Below, one piece after another: positions 17,703 to 27,867 of a stretch of DNA of 38,936 nt. Below the pieces are notes generated by a model. That model did not search any database. It worked only from the letters and a program-made list of their open reading frames with translations, and was not told the origin of the DNA. Source of the DNA: Minisyncoccota bacterium (GTDB lineage: Bacteria > Patescibacteriota > Minisyncoccia > Phycocordibacterales > UBA1006). The stretch's first letter is position 1. Each line of letters opens with the position of its first letter. Position numbers and translations under genes: made by a program. The stretch spans positions 1-38,936 of the forward strand of contig JALEGN010000018.1 of NCBI GenBank assembly GCA_022763365.1, given 5' to 3'.

Positions 17703-18698
17703 ATGGAAAGCATTTGGTTTAAGGTGAAAGTGTGGTGGTACAAACAAACTCATTTTGAGTTTTTTAGTATTCCAAAACTCTATTTCCCGATTGCACTATA
17801 TGCTTTGTTTGTTGCGATACAGTTACGAGATTTTTATTGGATTAAATATGTAAACCCAAGAATTTATCTCTCAGGTATTGTTGAACATTCAAAAAACTAT
17901 TTGCTAAAAAAAATACCGTCACAATATTCAATATCTTCAGTATTCGGAGAAAAAGGTATTTCTCTTCACGAATTAGTAGAAAAAATAACTAAAGCATCAT
18001 TAGAATTTCCTCTTGTGATAAAACCTGATTGCGGATCGCGAGGCTTAAATATTTATAAAGTTACTTCATTTGAAGAACTCGAACAAAAATATGACAATGC
18101 ACGGAATTACGTAATTCAAGAATACGCTGATTATAAAAATGAATATGCGGTGTTTTACATACGTTATCCAAATGAGCCTACTGGAAAAGTTACTTCGTTA
18201 GTTCAAAAAGAATTTATGAAATTTATTGGTGATGGAAATACCACACTATGGAATCTTATATCTCATCATCCACGTGCTTGGTTGTATACTAAGCGCATGC
18301 AAGAGGTTTTTTCTAATAAAGAGTTAGCATCTGTCGTACCAAAAGATAAAGTTATCTCAGCGAGCTTTGTTGGGGCTCATAGTGGAGGAACTATTTTTTT
18401 AGATAAAAATCACTTAATTACAGAAAAAATATCACGTGTTTTTGATGCAATAACTCAAGAAATTCCAGAGTTTTATTATGGACGTTATGATGTAAAAGCA
18501 CATTCATTAAAAGATCTTGAAAATGGAAATTTTAAGGTCTTAGAGCTTAATGGTGCTCTTGGTGAACCGGTACACATGTATCACCCTGGAACCTCTATTA
18601 CAAAAGGATATTCTATACTTTTCTCAAATTGGTTCCAGATGTCTAAAATTGCTCGATTAAATAAAAAAAGAGGAGTTTCTGTATATAAAAAAACCTAA
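17703..18698 (+). CDS. ATP-grasp family ligase
   Basis: FPLVIKPDCGSRGLNIYKV, YVIQEYADYKNEYAVFYIRYP, FYYGRYDVKAHS, FKVLELNGALGEPVHMY. Start 17703 by TACAAT-7-ATG. Confidence 0.85.
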   Translation: MESIWFKVKVWWYKQTHFEFFSIPKLYFPIALYALFVAIQLRDFYWIKYVNPRIYLSGIVEHSKNYLLKKIPSQYSISSVFGEKGISLHELVEKITKASLEFPLVIKPDCGSRGLNIYKVTSFEELEQKYDNARNYVIQEYADYKNEYAVFYIRYPNEPTGKVTSLVQKEFMKFIGDGNTTLWNLISHHPRAWLYTKRMQEVFSNKELASVVPKDKVISASFVGAHSGGTIFLDKNHLITEKISRVFDAITQEIPEFYYGRYDVKAHSLKDLENGNFKVLELNGALGEPVHMYHPGTSITKGYSILFSNWFQMSKIARLNKKRGVSVYKKT

Positions 18699-18714
18699 GC
18701 TCACTAGGTTTTTT
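18687..18714. terminator. Bidirectional terminator between ATP-grasp and VirB4 genes
   Basis: AAAAAAACCTA-agctcac-TAGGTTTTTT; both stop codons lie in or at the arms. Confidence 0.8.
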
Positions 18715-20566
18715 AATTTACAAACTCAGATTCTTCCTGAGAATTTTTAAGCTCAGTTTTTGATTTTTTAATCGCCATAACTTGTGCAGGGTCTGAGGTA
18801 ATAATTTGATCTTCGGTATATGACGCAATAATTTTAATCGCCACATGTTTAAGTCCTGCAAAGAAGATTCCCTCACCAACACTTGATTCCATAAGAAGAT
18901 ATTTTTCTTCATCAGTGAGACGAAAGACCTCTTGTAATCTGTCGATTGCTGTTGGTGATTGTTTTAAGAGGAGCTGCATTGAGGAGTTCGTGATAATAGG
19001 AACTCCATATTTCGATTTAATGAAGTCACCAACGTCTTGGGTGATAGTTGTTAATCCGAGGAAGTATTTACGTCCACGTTTTGCGATCATAAACAAAAAC
19101 GAGGCAGTATCATCTGATTTCATCATCCACCATGCCTCATCAACCACAAGAAGACGTTTTTTAATATCTTTTCGAACAGCGTTCCAGATGAATTGCGTAA
19201 TAATGTACATCGCTGCTGGCTTCAATTCATCCTCCATGTCTCGAATAGAGAATACTACGAGTTTTCGATTAATATCAACGTTTGATGGTTTATTAATAAA
19301 TCCTGACCAGGTACCGCGCGTATATTTTGTTAATCGGGTTAAGAGTGACTCAGATCCTTCCATTGAAGAAAGTACCATTTCAAAGTCAGACATGAGTGGT
19401 GGTTCAATATTCCCATAATTTGAATTAGGGGTAATATCTTTGAGCGCATAAGTTTCCGTAATAGCTCGATCAACAATAGAATCTTCCTCAGGAGTAAGAC
19501 CTCCTAACATAATTCGGAACAAACCTACTAAGTGAATAATGTGTGTCCGCAATACATCAGCTGGATCTTCATCATCAAGAGGTTTTGGTACATCAAATGG
19601 GTTGATGTGGTGCTCTGATGAAAGAGAGATGTTGAAGTATCGTCCACCTACTGCCTCTGCAAGGTATTCATATTCTCGCTCTGGGTCGATAATAATCACC
19701 TCAGTATCAAACATCATGGTTCGAAGAATTTCTAATTTCGTCGAATATGATTTTCCTGCACCGGATGTCGCAAAGATTACCGAGTTGTAGTTTGGTAGTG
19801 AGTAACGGTCAAAAATCACCAGTCCTGAGTTATGTCTGTTAATACCATAGAGAATACCCTTATTATCAGTTAACTCAGATGAGATAAATGGGAAAAAGGA
19901 TGATACGGGACCAGTGTTAAGTTTCGTATGTACCTGTAATTGATCACGTCCAATTGGTGATACCGACATAAACCCTTCCATTTGTTGGAACAGTGCTGGT
20001 TTTAGATAAATAAGTTTAGATTCAAGGAGCGATCGAATCTCATTTTCTGATTTGAAAAGTTCGTCTTCTGAGTCAGCATAAATAGTAATGTAAAGACCTA
20101 CTGAAAAAATCTTTTCTTGCGCTTGCTGCAAGGAATCACGCAAAGCTTCTAAATCACGATATGCGGTATCTAAAATAGGATCACGCACAAGACCTTTAGA
20201 TTCTCGAACGTTAATTTGCGATTGGACTTCAGCAACTTTCTTTTTAAATTCCGTAAGGATTTTTTCTGTTGGGATGGGATGAATGTGGATACCAACATCA
20301 AAAACCTTATCAAGATTTACAATAGGTGCGAGCCAACCATCAGTAAGAAAACGAGGATAAGACATAACAAAAAAAGTTCGTGATGTTTTCCCTGCTATTT
20401 TGATTGATTTTGAACTTACCTCAAGGGCAGCTGGAGCCAAGATATCTTGAAGCTGTAGTTTAGCTGTCCGATAGATTTCCCCAGGTAGTACTGGAACAGC
20501 TGTCTTTTTAACTTCTGCTTTTTTATTCTTTGAAGGTCCATTAATAAGTTCTGAGAGAATAGACAT
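18713..20566 (-). CDS. VirB4/TraC-type T4SS ATPase
   Basis: ATSGAGKSYSTKLEILR (Walker A), EVIIIDPEREYEYLAEAVGGRY, LLVVDEAWWMM (Walker B). Confidence 0.92.
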   Translation of the reverse strand: MSILSELINGPSKNKKAEVKKTAVPVLPGEIYRTAKLQLQDILAPAALEVSSKSIKIAGKTSRTFFVMSYPRFLTDGWLAPIVNLDKVFDVGIHIHPIPTEKILTEFKKKVAEVQSQINVRESKGLVRDPILDTAYRDLEALRDSLQQAQEKIFSVGLYITIYADSEDELFKSENEIRSLLESKLIYLKPALFQQMEGFMSVSPIGRDQLQVHTKLNTGPVSSFFPFISSELTDNKGILYGINRHNSGLVIFDRYSLPNYNSVIFATSGAGKSYSTKLEILRTMMFDTEVIIIDPEREYEYLAEAVGGRYFNISLSSEHHINPFDVPKPLDDEDPADVLRTHIIHLVGLFRIMLGGLTPEEDSIVDRAITETYALKDITPNSNYGNIEPPLMSDFEMVLSSMEGSESLLTRLTKYTRGTWSGFINKPSNVDINRKLVVFSIRDMEDELKPAAMYIITQFIWNAVRKDIKKRLLVVDEAWWMMKSDDTASFLFMIAKRGRKYFLGLTTITQDVGDFIKSKYGVPIITNSSMQLLLKQSPTAIDRLQEVFRLTDEEKYLLMESSVGEGIFFAGLKHVAIKIIASYTEDQIITSDPAQVMAIKKSKTELKNSQEESEFVN

Positions 20567-20641
20567 GATACCTACAGTATACTACATCACTAGCTGTTTA
20601 TTCAATTTTCACCTATATAAAAATACACCCTTGAGTGTATT

Positions 20642-22285
20642 TTAATTTAGACGGTAACTCCATAATTCCTCGGTTTTTTTATCAAGGAAATAGAGATATT
20701 CTTCTTCTGGGTCAACTTTGATACCTTCAATATCAATATCGACACCGTAATCATTAATAAAATCAGAAAGCACTTCTTCTTCGAAGGTTCGTGTATTTAT
20801 TTTCCATAATGAATCAGTATAGGATTCGATTCCTTGATACCAAATATCTGGATATTCATTCCCATATGATAATGCATTAGGTACCAGACAATACAGATCT
20901 CGACTATCTGGACTCCAGGTACATTTTTCAACAAAGGTTTGAATATTGAGAGGCCGTGTTCTGTTTGAACTTCTTGTGTGTACTGATAGTTTAATTGTAT
21001 TTTCCTCAGCTTCCATAACAAGAAGTTTCCTATTATCAGGGCTTGGTAAAACCGTTAAGCCATCACGTTCAGGTAGTGATTTAAAATATCGTCCGGTTAA
21101 AGGGTCAAGTTGATAGCTAAATCCTTCTGCTAGATAACTTGGTTTAGTACTTAACTCAATTGAGTCTGGATTATTCCATGAACTCAACCATTCGGTAAAT
21201 GGAGATTCAAAAATTGTTTCATCGCTGCCGTTTTCTAGATTTCTTTTAATACCTGAAACCCCATCTCGTCCTTCTTGGATATAAAAGAGTTCATTTCCTA
21301 CTGGTGACATGGCTGCAGAAGTAATTCCTTGTGTTAGGAAAAATCCAGAAATAGTATGTTTCCGTTCTTGGGCTTCAAACTCGGCACGAGCACGTACTTC
21401 TTCTTGCTCATCACATAAGCTAGTCATAACTTCTCTGGTTGCTGGCCCTAATTCTCCGTCAATATCTAATTGATACAGACTTTGGAAGTTTTTAATAGCG
21501 GTAATGGTTGATTCAGTAACAAGCGAACTTTCATTCCCTGGAGAGTTTAGACCGGTTGCGGCAACACGTGTTTGTGGGTTTTGATTAAGGAAGGTATGAA
21601 TTCCAATAACACGTGCTTCGTCTAAGCCGATTTCAATAGGTGAAAAATCAATCGGACATGATGGGATTTCAAACACCAGTGGCGTAATTTCTGCCAAATA
21701 ACTCTCTGGGGTACGCTCCTCATTATTCCAGTATTGGAATAATACTTGTGTACCATCGTTATTAAAATGAGCAATTTCAGCATTAGGGATGAAATTATCA
21801 ACAATGATTTCGCTGTCTAAAAAGTTAGGTTCAACTTTTGTTTCGTGAACCGTTGCATCTTCAATAGCACTGTAGCGAACAAATTGATTTTTTACTTCAA
21901 CGGTTCGAGTTGTTTGGAGTGTATTCCCATCATTATCTATTTCAATATCAGAAACCTCTTGTTCTTCTATTCTAATAATTGGTGTAAATCCACCTGTTGG
22001 GAAATCAGAGATTTTCCGGAGTCGTGGTCCATCAGGGGTTTCTTCAAAATCATCAGGGTCACCAGAATCTTGAATATCATTGTTTTCATCACCAATAGTA
22101 CCTTGCGAATCAATGTCTGGACGTGAATCTCCTGGGGTTACCTCTCCAAAAGGAAAAAGGTTTTGGGTGCTATCAATAGCATCTTCTTGTTCTTGATTTG
22201 AAAGAATGAAAAAATATCCGGCAATCAAAAAAAGAACAAACCCAATAAGGACCGCAAATATTATTTTTTTACGATTAATTTGCAT
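20642..22285 (-). CDS. Membrane-anchored peptidoglycan-binding (PG_binding_1) protein with beta-propeller-like C-terminus
   Basis: N-terminal TM; TITAIKNFQSLYQLDIDGELGPATREVMTSLC; repeated SPDSRDLYCLVP / SPDNRKLLVM blocks. Confidence 0.7.
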   Translation of the reverse strand: MQINRKKIIFAVLIGFVLFLIAGYFFILSNQEQEDAIDSTQNLFPFGEVTPGDSRPDIDSQGTIGDENNDIQDSGDPDDFEETPDGPRLRKISDFPTGGFTPIIRIEEQEVSDIEIDNDGNTLQTTRTVEVKNQFVRYSAIEDATVHETKVEPNFLDSEIIVDNFIPNAEIAHFNNDGTQVLFQYWNNEERTPESYLAEITPLVFEIPSCPIDFSPIEIGLDEARVIGIHTFLNQNPQTRVAATGLNSPGNESSLVTESTITAIKNFQSLYQLDIDGELGPATREVMTSLCDEQEEVRARAEFEAQERKHTISGFFLTQGITSAAMSPVGNELFYIQEGRDGVSGIKRNLENGSDETIFESPFTEWLSSWNNPDSIELSTKPSYLAEGFSYQLDPLTGRYFKSLPERDGLTVLPSPDNRKLLVMEAEENTIKLSVHTRSSNRTRPLNIQTFVEKCTWSPDSRDLYCLVPNALSYGNEYPDIWYQGIESYTDSLWKINTRTFEEEVLSDFINDYGVDIDIEGIKVDPEEEYLYFLDKKTEELWSYRLN

Positions 22286-22351
22286 GAGTTAGTTTTATTA
22301 TACGCTATTTTAAATAGGAAAAAAATAAAAACCACTTAAGGCGGTTTTTAT

Positions 22352-24490
22352 TTAACGTCGTGATGAATTCCAGTGCCAATTTTCACTCCGAATATTTTGT
22401 AGATTATAATCTCTTGCATTTTCTAATAACCAATTCCAACATGGTTGAGTCCATAGTTTTTTAGTTCCGTTTGTATTACCCGCATGAACATTAACAGCAC
22501 CTTCTTGACCGTTTAATACACATTGGAAGTCAAGTGCAAAACCACTTTCATGCCAAGAAGTTCCTGGTATTGCCGTAGGGGGAGAACATTGGCTTGGTGG
22601 TTTTTGGTATACATCATACTGAGATGTTCCACAATTTTGTTGTCGTAATTCAATTTGTCTTGTGCTAGAGCGAGCCCCGTAAGCAGTTAGAATTATTCCA
22701 TCTGCTTTTGCAGCTGCTAATAAATCGATAATGTCTTGCTCAATTGGTTTACATACATCGAATCTAGTTATAGTAATTGCATCAGGTTGGTTAATGGTTA
22801 CAAATTCACTACAGTTATTATTTGAAACAATCCCAAATTCAGCACCTCCTGTTGGCTCTACTCCACCATCACCTGTATCGATTTCAACTGTTTCAACTCC
22901 TTCACCAAAGTTAATATTTAATAATCTTGGATTAATGGTGTTAAGGATAACAAATATTCCAAGAGCTAATATGAGCCCTAAAACAGCTTTACTTATATAG
23001 CCTTTTGCTGCTTCTTTTTGGAATATTGCCTCGGTTGTCATGTACTGTACTCCACCGACAACGATCATAACAACTGATAATACTGCTAAGATAGCTAATG
23101 CAATTTGAAATAGCGAGTTTATATAATCACCAAGTTTGAATTCAGATAATCGTGCAATGGCAATACTTCCATCTTCTTGGACAATAATATTACTCACCCC
23201 ATCGTTATTAGTGCTTTGTAACCCTGGGATAGGGGCAAGGAGTTCATAACAATCTCTGTTGTATCCAGGTTGCCCACTATTGTTAGCATTTTGTTGGTAG
23301 CAAGGGCTTGTGGTGTCAAAAGTTGGGGTTACTGTTGATACATTTGCTGGATCATTTCCGTTCTCAAAAAAACCATTACTATCCAATAACCTCCAGTCAT
23401 TTCCTGAATTTCTACAATCACCATTATCTTCACATTCACTTACAATAACTCCTTTTTTAAAATTTATATTATCTAAAAAGCTTTGAGTACCAGTATTATT
23501 TAAGAATTCTTCTGAGGAAAAAATTCTACTACCGTCTTTGAAAATCTCTACATAAAGTTCACAATCCCAACCCCCAGGATCATCGTCTCCGTCACAATCA
23601 TCTTCGTTAGCATCGTACACGATATGTAAATCTTCATCTGTAGGAGGAACAATTTCTAGATAATCACCGTTAACAGAATTTTCAATATCAATAGTATTGT
23701 CACCCACTGAATCTTGTTCCCATAATTGAATTTTTAACGGTATCGATTCACATTTCCCTTCAGTCTTAATATTTAGTTTAACTTGTCTGTCGGTTATGCT
23801 TTGACCAGGGACAACATCAAAATAAACATCAGGGTTTGAACTTTGATTAGAAAGTTGGCAATTTGCACTATCAGGAGTACTACCTCCATTTTGATATATT
23901 TGAATAAAATCCCAGTTATCTACATCGTCTTCATTTAATAAACCAGCACCACAAAATCCTGAACAGTTTCCCAAAAGAACACCACGATTTCTATATGTTG
24001 CTCTTTCAGCATCAGTATCAACCGCTTCAACTTCAGAGGGTACAAGCGCTGGTGAATTACCATCATAGATTGGTTGATTATTAACATTTGATATTTCAGT
24101 AAAGACTACACATTCATGACCCCAATTGGGACCAGCATCATTTTCATTATTATTACCAAAACAAGTATCCTCGTCAGTTTTTAGTTTCATGTGGACCTCT
24201 TGAGTTGTAGGGTCTGGGAAGAAGATACCAGGTAGACCATCTATCCTGTTTTGAGTTGGTTGACCGGCTTCATTCATTGACATTAATTGAACCCTAATAC
24301 CATCTGAACAGTCATCAGTAGTAATTTTTAGATTAGTGAAGTTTTCTTCAAAATTACCAACAATACCTGTTACTTCAGAAAATGTAACTGAACTAATGCT
24401 ACATGCAGCATCAGCTGAAGACGGTAGGTATGAAAAACCAACAACTAAAAAAATAAAAAGAAATATAATTCTTTTAAATACATTATTCAT
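22352..24490 (-). CDS. Secreted protein: two Cys-containing Ig-like repeats, VirB2/pilin-like TM pair, C-terminal M15/VanY D-Ala-D-Ala carboxypeptidase-like domain
   Basis: IALAILAVLSVVMIVVGGVQYMTTE...AVLGLILALGIFVILNTINPRLL; AYGARSSTRQIELRQ...SWHESGFALDFQ...ENWHW. Second ATG (24490) fits TACTAT-6-ATG better than 24496. Confidence 0.8.
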   Translation of the reverse strand: MNNVFKRIIFLFIFLVVGFSYLPSSADAACSISSVTFSEVTGIVGNFEENFTNLKITTDDCSDGIRVQLMSMNEAGQPTQNRIDGLPGIFFPDPTTQEVHMKLKTDEDTCFGNNNENDAGPNWGHECVVFTEISNVNNQPIYDGNSPALVPSEVEAVDTDAERATYRNRGVLLGNCSGFCGAGLLNEDDVDNWDFIQIYQNGGSTPDSANCQLSNQSSNPDVYFDVVPGQSITDRQVKLNIKTEGKCESIPLKIQLWEQDSVGDNTIDIENSVNGDYLEIVPPTDEDLHIVYDANEDDCDGDDDPGGWDCELYVEIFKDGSRIFSSEEFLNNTGTQSFLDNINFKKGVIVSECEDNGDCRNSGNDWRLLDSNGFFENGNDPANVSTVTPTFDTTSPCYQQNANNSGQPGYNRDCYELLAPIPGLQSTNNDGVSNIIVQEDGSIAIARLSEFKLGDYINSLFQIALAILAVLSVVMIVVGGVQYMTTEAIFQKEAAKGYISKAVLGLILALGIFVILNTINPRLLNINFGEGVETVEIDTGDGGVEPTGGAEFGIVSNNNCSEFVTINQPDAITITRFDVCKPIEQDIIDLLAAAKADGIILTAYGARSSTRQIELRQQNCGTSQYDVYQKPPSQCSPPTAIPGTSWHESGFALDFQCVLNGQEGAVNVHAGNTNGTKKLWTQPCWNWLLENARDYNLQNIRSENWHWNSSRR

Positions 24491-24534
24491 ATTCATATAG
24501 TACTATTTTTAATTAAAAAAGAATAATCAAAAGA

Positions 24535-25551
24535 TTATTCTCCCTGAAAAATAAGATCAGTATTTACACTCGCTTTTTGTAATAATGTTTGTATTCCTTC
24601 AAGTTCAACACCAAGGTTAACTTGCCCAGCTTGACCACTGGTGGTTATAAAAAGTTCATTCTGTCTATCAAAATTTTGTGGTGGCTGACTTTGGTCATTA
24701 ATTCTCCAGGTTACGAATAAATCAACAAAGTTTTCTGCAACACTGGTCATATGTAAAGGGTGAAATGATAATTTAATAGTATCGCCTGTAAAGATATTAT
24801 TGGTATTTAATGCTTTGTTAGTCATTAATCTATTATCATTATTAATTTCATAGAGTAGGATTTTAGGTTCATACTCACCAAATGGAATATCAATAGTGTT
24901 AGTAGCAAAAGAATTTTCACGTCGATCATTTGAAGTAACCGTGATTTTTTCACTGGTTCCAAGAACCTCAGTATCAAATTCAAACGATTGTTTACCGAAA
25001 CCAGAGCTTGCAACCTGTCTCTGGTAGTTTTTATCCCAATAATAAATAAGATTCGGAGCATCAGTTGGTTCGATCAAGAGTGTTTCTGGAATAGCGGTCA
25101 CTCGAACAGCTCCTTGTTTTAGTGGTAGAGCTTTACCTTTGTAAAATGGTGGGGTATATGCATTTGTTGCCTCCCATAAAAGATCAATTTGAGATGGTGC
25201 AAAACGTAGTTCTTTTCTAAAAACTTGACCTTCAAAATCTACGACAATAGTAATATTTGTTACTTCTCCACTACCACCTGTTCTAAATTGAAAATCACGT
25301 GTTCCAAAACCTGCAGCTTCTTGGTTACCATTTCTAAACCAAGCAATGTAATAATTATTTAGATTAAAACTAAAACTATTAATATTAATTTTTACGAGTT
25401 CATTAGGTCCAGGAATTTCAGGAATAGTTTCTACAAGGATGTCATCGGCAGAATACAATTGAAACCCCTGAGCATGAGAAAAAATAGGTGCTGCAAAAAA
25501 AACAAAACCTAAAAGTAACCAAGATATTTTTTTCGATAATTGAGTTATCAT
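24535..25551 (-). CDS. Secreted Ig-like/beta-rich hypothetical protein
   Basis: Signal peptide (LLLGFVFFAAPIFSHAQG) and beta-rich sequence within the T4SS cluster. Confidence 0.7.
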   Translation of the reverse strand: MITQLSKKISWLLLGFVFFAAPIFSHAQGFQLYSADDILVETIPEIPGPNELVKININSFSFNLNNYYIAWFRNGNQEAAGFGTRDFQFRTGGSGEVTNITIVVDFEGQVFRKELRFAPSQIDLLWEATNAYTPPFYKGKALPLKQGAVRVTAIPETLLIEPTDAPNLIYYWDKNYQRQVASSGFGKQSFEFDTEVLGTSEKITVTSNDRRENSFATNTIDIPFGEYEPKILLYEINNDNRLMTNKALNTNNIFTGDTIKLSFHPLHMTSVAENFVDLFVTWRINDQSQPPQNFDRQNELFITTSGQAGQVNLGVELEGIQTLLQKASVNTDLIFQGE

Positions 25552-25598
25552 CTGTCATTATTATACCGGAAACAAAAAAAGCTCACAAAGAGCTTTAA

Positions 25599-26264
25599 CT
25601 ATTGTTGAATTTGAGGAATGTTTCGATGAGATTCTCCAGGGTTAAACATATTATAGAACACTTCGATAGCTTGTTCGGTATTGAGTTGCTCTGATCGAAC
25701 ACCAAACTGACCTAAACCTGATTTAATGATAGCGATACGTTGTTCTAATTGACTTCGTTGCTCCTCAAATTTTGCTGATTCTTCTCGGAAGTTACCTTTT
25801 TTCTTACCACCTCCTAGGAATGCATCAAGGAGCCCTCCACCAGATTTTTTTCCAGTGAATGCTGAACCAGTGTAGGGAACCACAACATAAAATTTCTTAG
25901 ACATAATATTTACTGAGTCTGTAAACCATTTGATAAATTCAATATATTCACGTGTTTGAAGTCTTAAGAGCTCTTCTTCTTGTTGTTCAATACGTCGTTC
26001 TAGAGTAAGGATATACGGCTTAATATCATATCTTCGTGATTGTACTGAAATTTGGATTGGAAATTCGACAGAATTTAAAAAACCTTGAAATTGCATAATC
26101 ATTGCCTGCTGTTCATCTGGAGACTTAAGGGCAATATTAATCGCCGATGCTAACAGGACAGCTCTTAGACTTCCGTCTTCTAAAACAATAATTCCATCAC
26201 GAATTTCTTTTACAGGGATAAAATCTTGTGTTCGAGGACCGGTATATTTTTTAATATCTGCCAT
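25599..26264 (-). CDS. TraC-like / VirB4 N-terminal-like protein
   Basis: 221 aa; IPVKEIRDGIIVLEDGSLRAVLLASAINIALKSPDEQQAMIMQFQGFLNSVEFPIQI; adjacent to prgI. Confidence 0.8.
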   Translation of the reverse strand: MADIKKYTGPRTQDFIPVKEIRDGIIVLEDGSLRAVLLASAINIALKSPDEQQAMIMQFQGFLNSVEFPIQISVQSRRYDIKPYILTLERRIEQQEEELLRLQTREYIEFIKWFTDSVNIMSKKFYVVVPYTGSAFTGKKSGGGLLDAFLGGGKKKGNFREESAKFEEQRSQLEQRIAIIKSGLGQFGVRSEQLNTEQAIEVFYNMFNPGESHRNIPQIQQ

Positions 26265-26329
26265 AACTGGTACTAGTATACTACATCATCTTTAGATTTG
26301 TCATTTAAAACAAAAAAACCATTTCTGGT

Positions 26330-26740
26330 TTATTCATCAAAATCCAAAATGTCGAGCGACCATGCGAGGTCTGAAATTTTTTGCCTATTATCTTCTGGTA
26401 TTTCTCCTTCTTCTGGAAAAGCTTGATGTATTTGAGTTACGTCTTGTGCCCCTGGTTCAGGGTCACGTTGTCTCCAGAGATAAAATTTATGGCTAAAGGT
26501 ATACAGTATCCACGATTCAACCATATGAATAAATGGCCGACCGTTTGGTTTATAAAAAACTAAAGCACCAGTAAAGGCTGCAATCGGTAAACCTAACAGA
26601 AAGGTAATAGAAAATGGTGCAACTCGGTAGATTACATAAATCATACCTCCACCACCTACTAAAAAGAGGGCTTGTTTAAAGGTAAATGGTCCAAAGAGTT
26701 TATCAGGAATATTGATGAATTGAGGGACTTCAAATCGCAT
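26330..26740 (-). CDS. PrgI family T4SS membrane protein
   Basis: MRFEVPQFINIPDKLFGPFTFKQALFLVGGGG...KPNGRPFIHMVES; TATACT-6-ATG. Confidence 0.88.
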   Translation of the reverse strand: MRFEVPQFINIPDKLFGPFTFKQALFLVGGGGMIYVIYRVAPFSITFLLGLPIAAFTGALVFYKPNGRPFIHMVESWILYTFSHKFYLWRQRDPEPGAQDVTQIHQAFPEEGEIPEDNRQKISDLAWSLDILDFDE

Positions 26741-26773
26741 ACTGTCAGTATATCATTTAAATTATTTAAATCT

Positions 26774-26800
26774 AAAAAAAGAATCTTACGATTCTTTTTT
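26774..26800 (-). terminator. Terminator with stop codon in loop
   Basis: AAAAAAAGAATC / GATTCTTTTTTT; TTA at 26786-26788 is the loop. Confidence 0.8.
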
Positions 26801-27823
26801 TAATGCTTTGAGGAAATCACCTTCTTCTTTTATTTGTTCTTGCTCGGTTGGAGAAACATCGAGAGTGTTATTTCTAGCAATATGAGGGTTTTCCATTAAT
26901 TTTTTTTCAAGACTTTGATCAAGAATTCCTTGTCCTAAATCTCTACCCCCTTTGCTGTGAAGGTTTGTATTAGAGAATGCATGGTCAGGGTGTACGTGAT
27001 CTTGGGTTTTCAAAATTTCTGTTTTTGTTCTGTGTCCTGAAATACCTTTGAAATCAGATTCATCAAGAGGTTCTTGATAGTTATTTTCTCCTAGTGTACT
27101 CGTCGTATTTTGGTTAAATATCTCTGCACTTTTAAGTACATCATTTTCTATATCTGATGAGATTTTAACTTCCGGGTTGTTATTTGATTCAGTAGTCTCT
27201 AATATTTCCTTATCTGTTTTTGGTAATTCAACTACCGGAGCTTTGTCATGAGAAAAAGGATCAAAATGAAGTTTTCCATCATGTTCTTTTTGGGGGTCAA
27301 CATCGTATTCCTGTGATTCTTGTTCATTCAGTCCTGATGTTAATTCATCAATTTCAGCTTGGAGCGGATTTTGAGGTTTGGATTCTTCCTCATCAATTAA
27401 ATGAATCCCTTCCTCTGCCATTGGACCACGTAAGTCATCGTGGCCAATTTCTTCTAAATATGGGTCACTATTATTGGAACTACCACTCTGAGCTTGCGAA
27501 GTAATCTCTAAATCTTTTGAAAAAGCTCGTTTTTGAAGCTCATGAAAAATTCGATTATTAGCTGCTTCAACTAATTCTTCAGCAAGAGGTTTTTTGATGT
27601 TGAGCTCTTGTTTTAATGCATTAACGTAGTTAGTCGATGATTTTTTACCAAGGATAATCATGAGTGATTCATTTCGAAACGCATCAATTTGATCCATGTA
27701 GAGTCCGTGCTCATGTCCTATATTTAATAGTTCAGTTCCCCAATCAAAGGTGACAACAGCTTTTCTAATATTATCTGGGAGCTCAGCTATTGCAGATTGA
27801 ATTTGTTGATTAGTAAGTTTCAT
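26786..27823 (-). CDS. Hypothetical protein in T4SS cluster, helical N-terminus and acidic disordered remainder
   Basis: 345 aa; stop codon sits in terminator loop AAAAAAAGAATC-TTAC-GATTCTTTTTTT. Confidence 0.75.
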   Translation of the reverse strand: MKLTNQQIQSAIAELPDNIRKAVVTFDWGTELLNIGHEHGLYMDQIDAFRNESLMIILGKKSSTNYVNALKQELNIKKPLAEELVEAANNRIFHELQKRAFSKDLEITSQAQSGSSNNSDPYLEEIGHDDLRGPMAEEGIHLIDEEESKPQNPLQAEIDELTSGLNEQESQEYDVDPQKEHDGKLHFDPFSHDKAPVVELPKTDKEILETTESNNNPEVKISSDIENDVLKSAEIFNQNTTSTLGENNYQEPLDESDFKGISGHRTKTEILKTQDHVHPDHAFSNTNLHSKGGRDLGQGILDQSLEKKLMENPHIARNNTLDVSPTEQEQIKEEGDFLKALKKES

Positions 27824-27867
27824 AGATATACTGATTATATCAAAAATAAAAAACCATTTCTGGTTTT

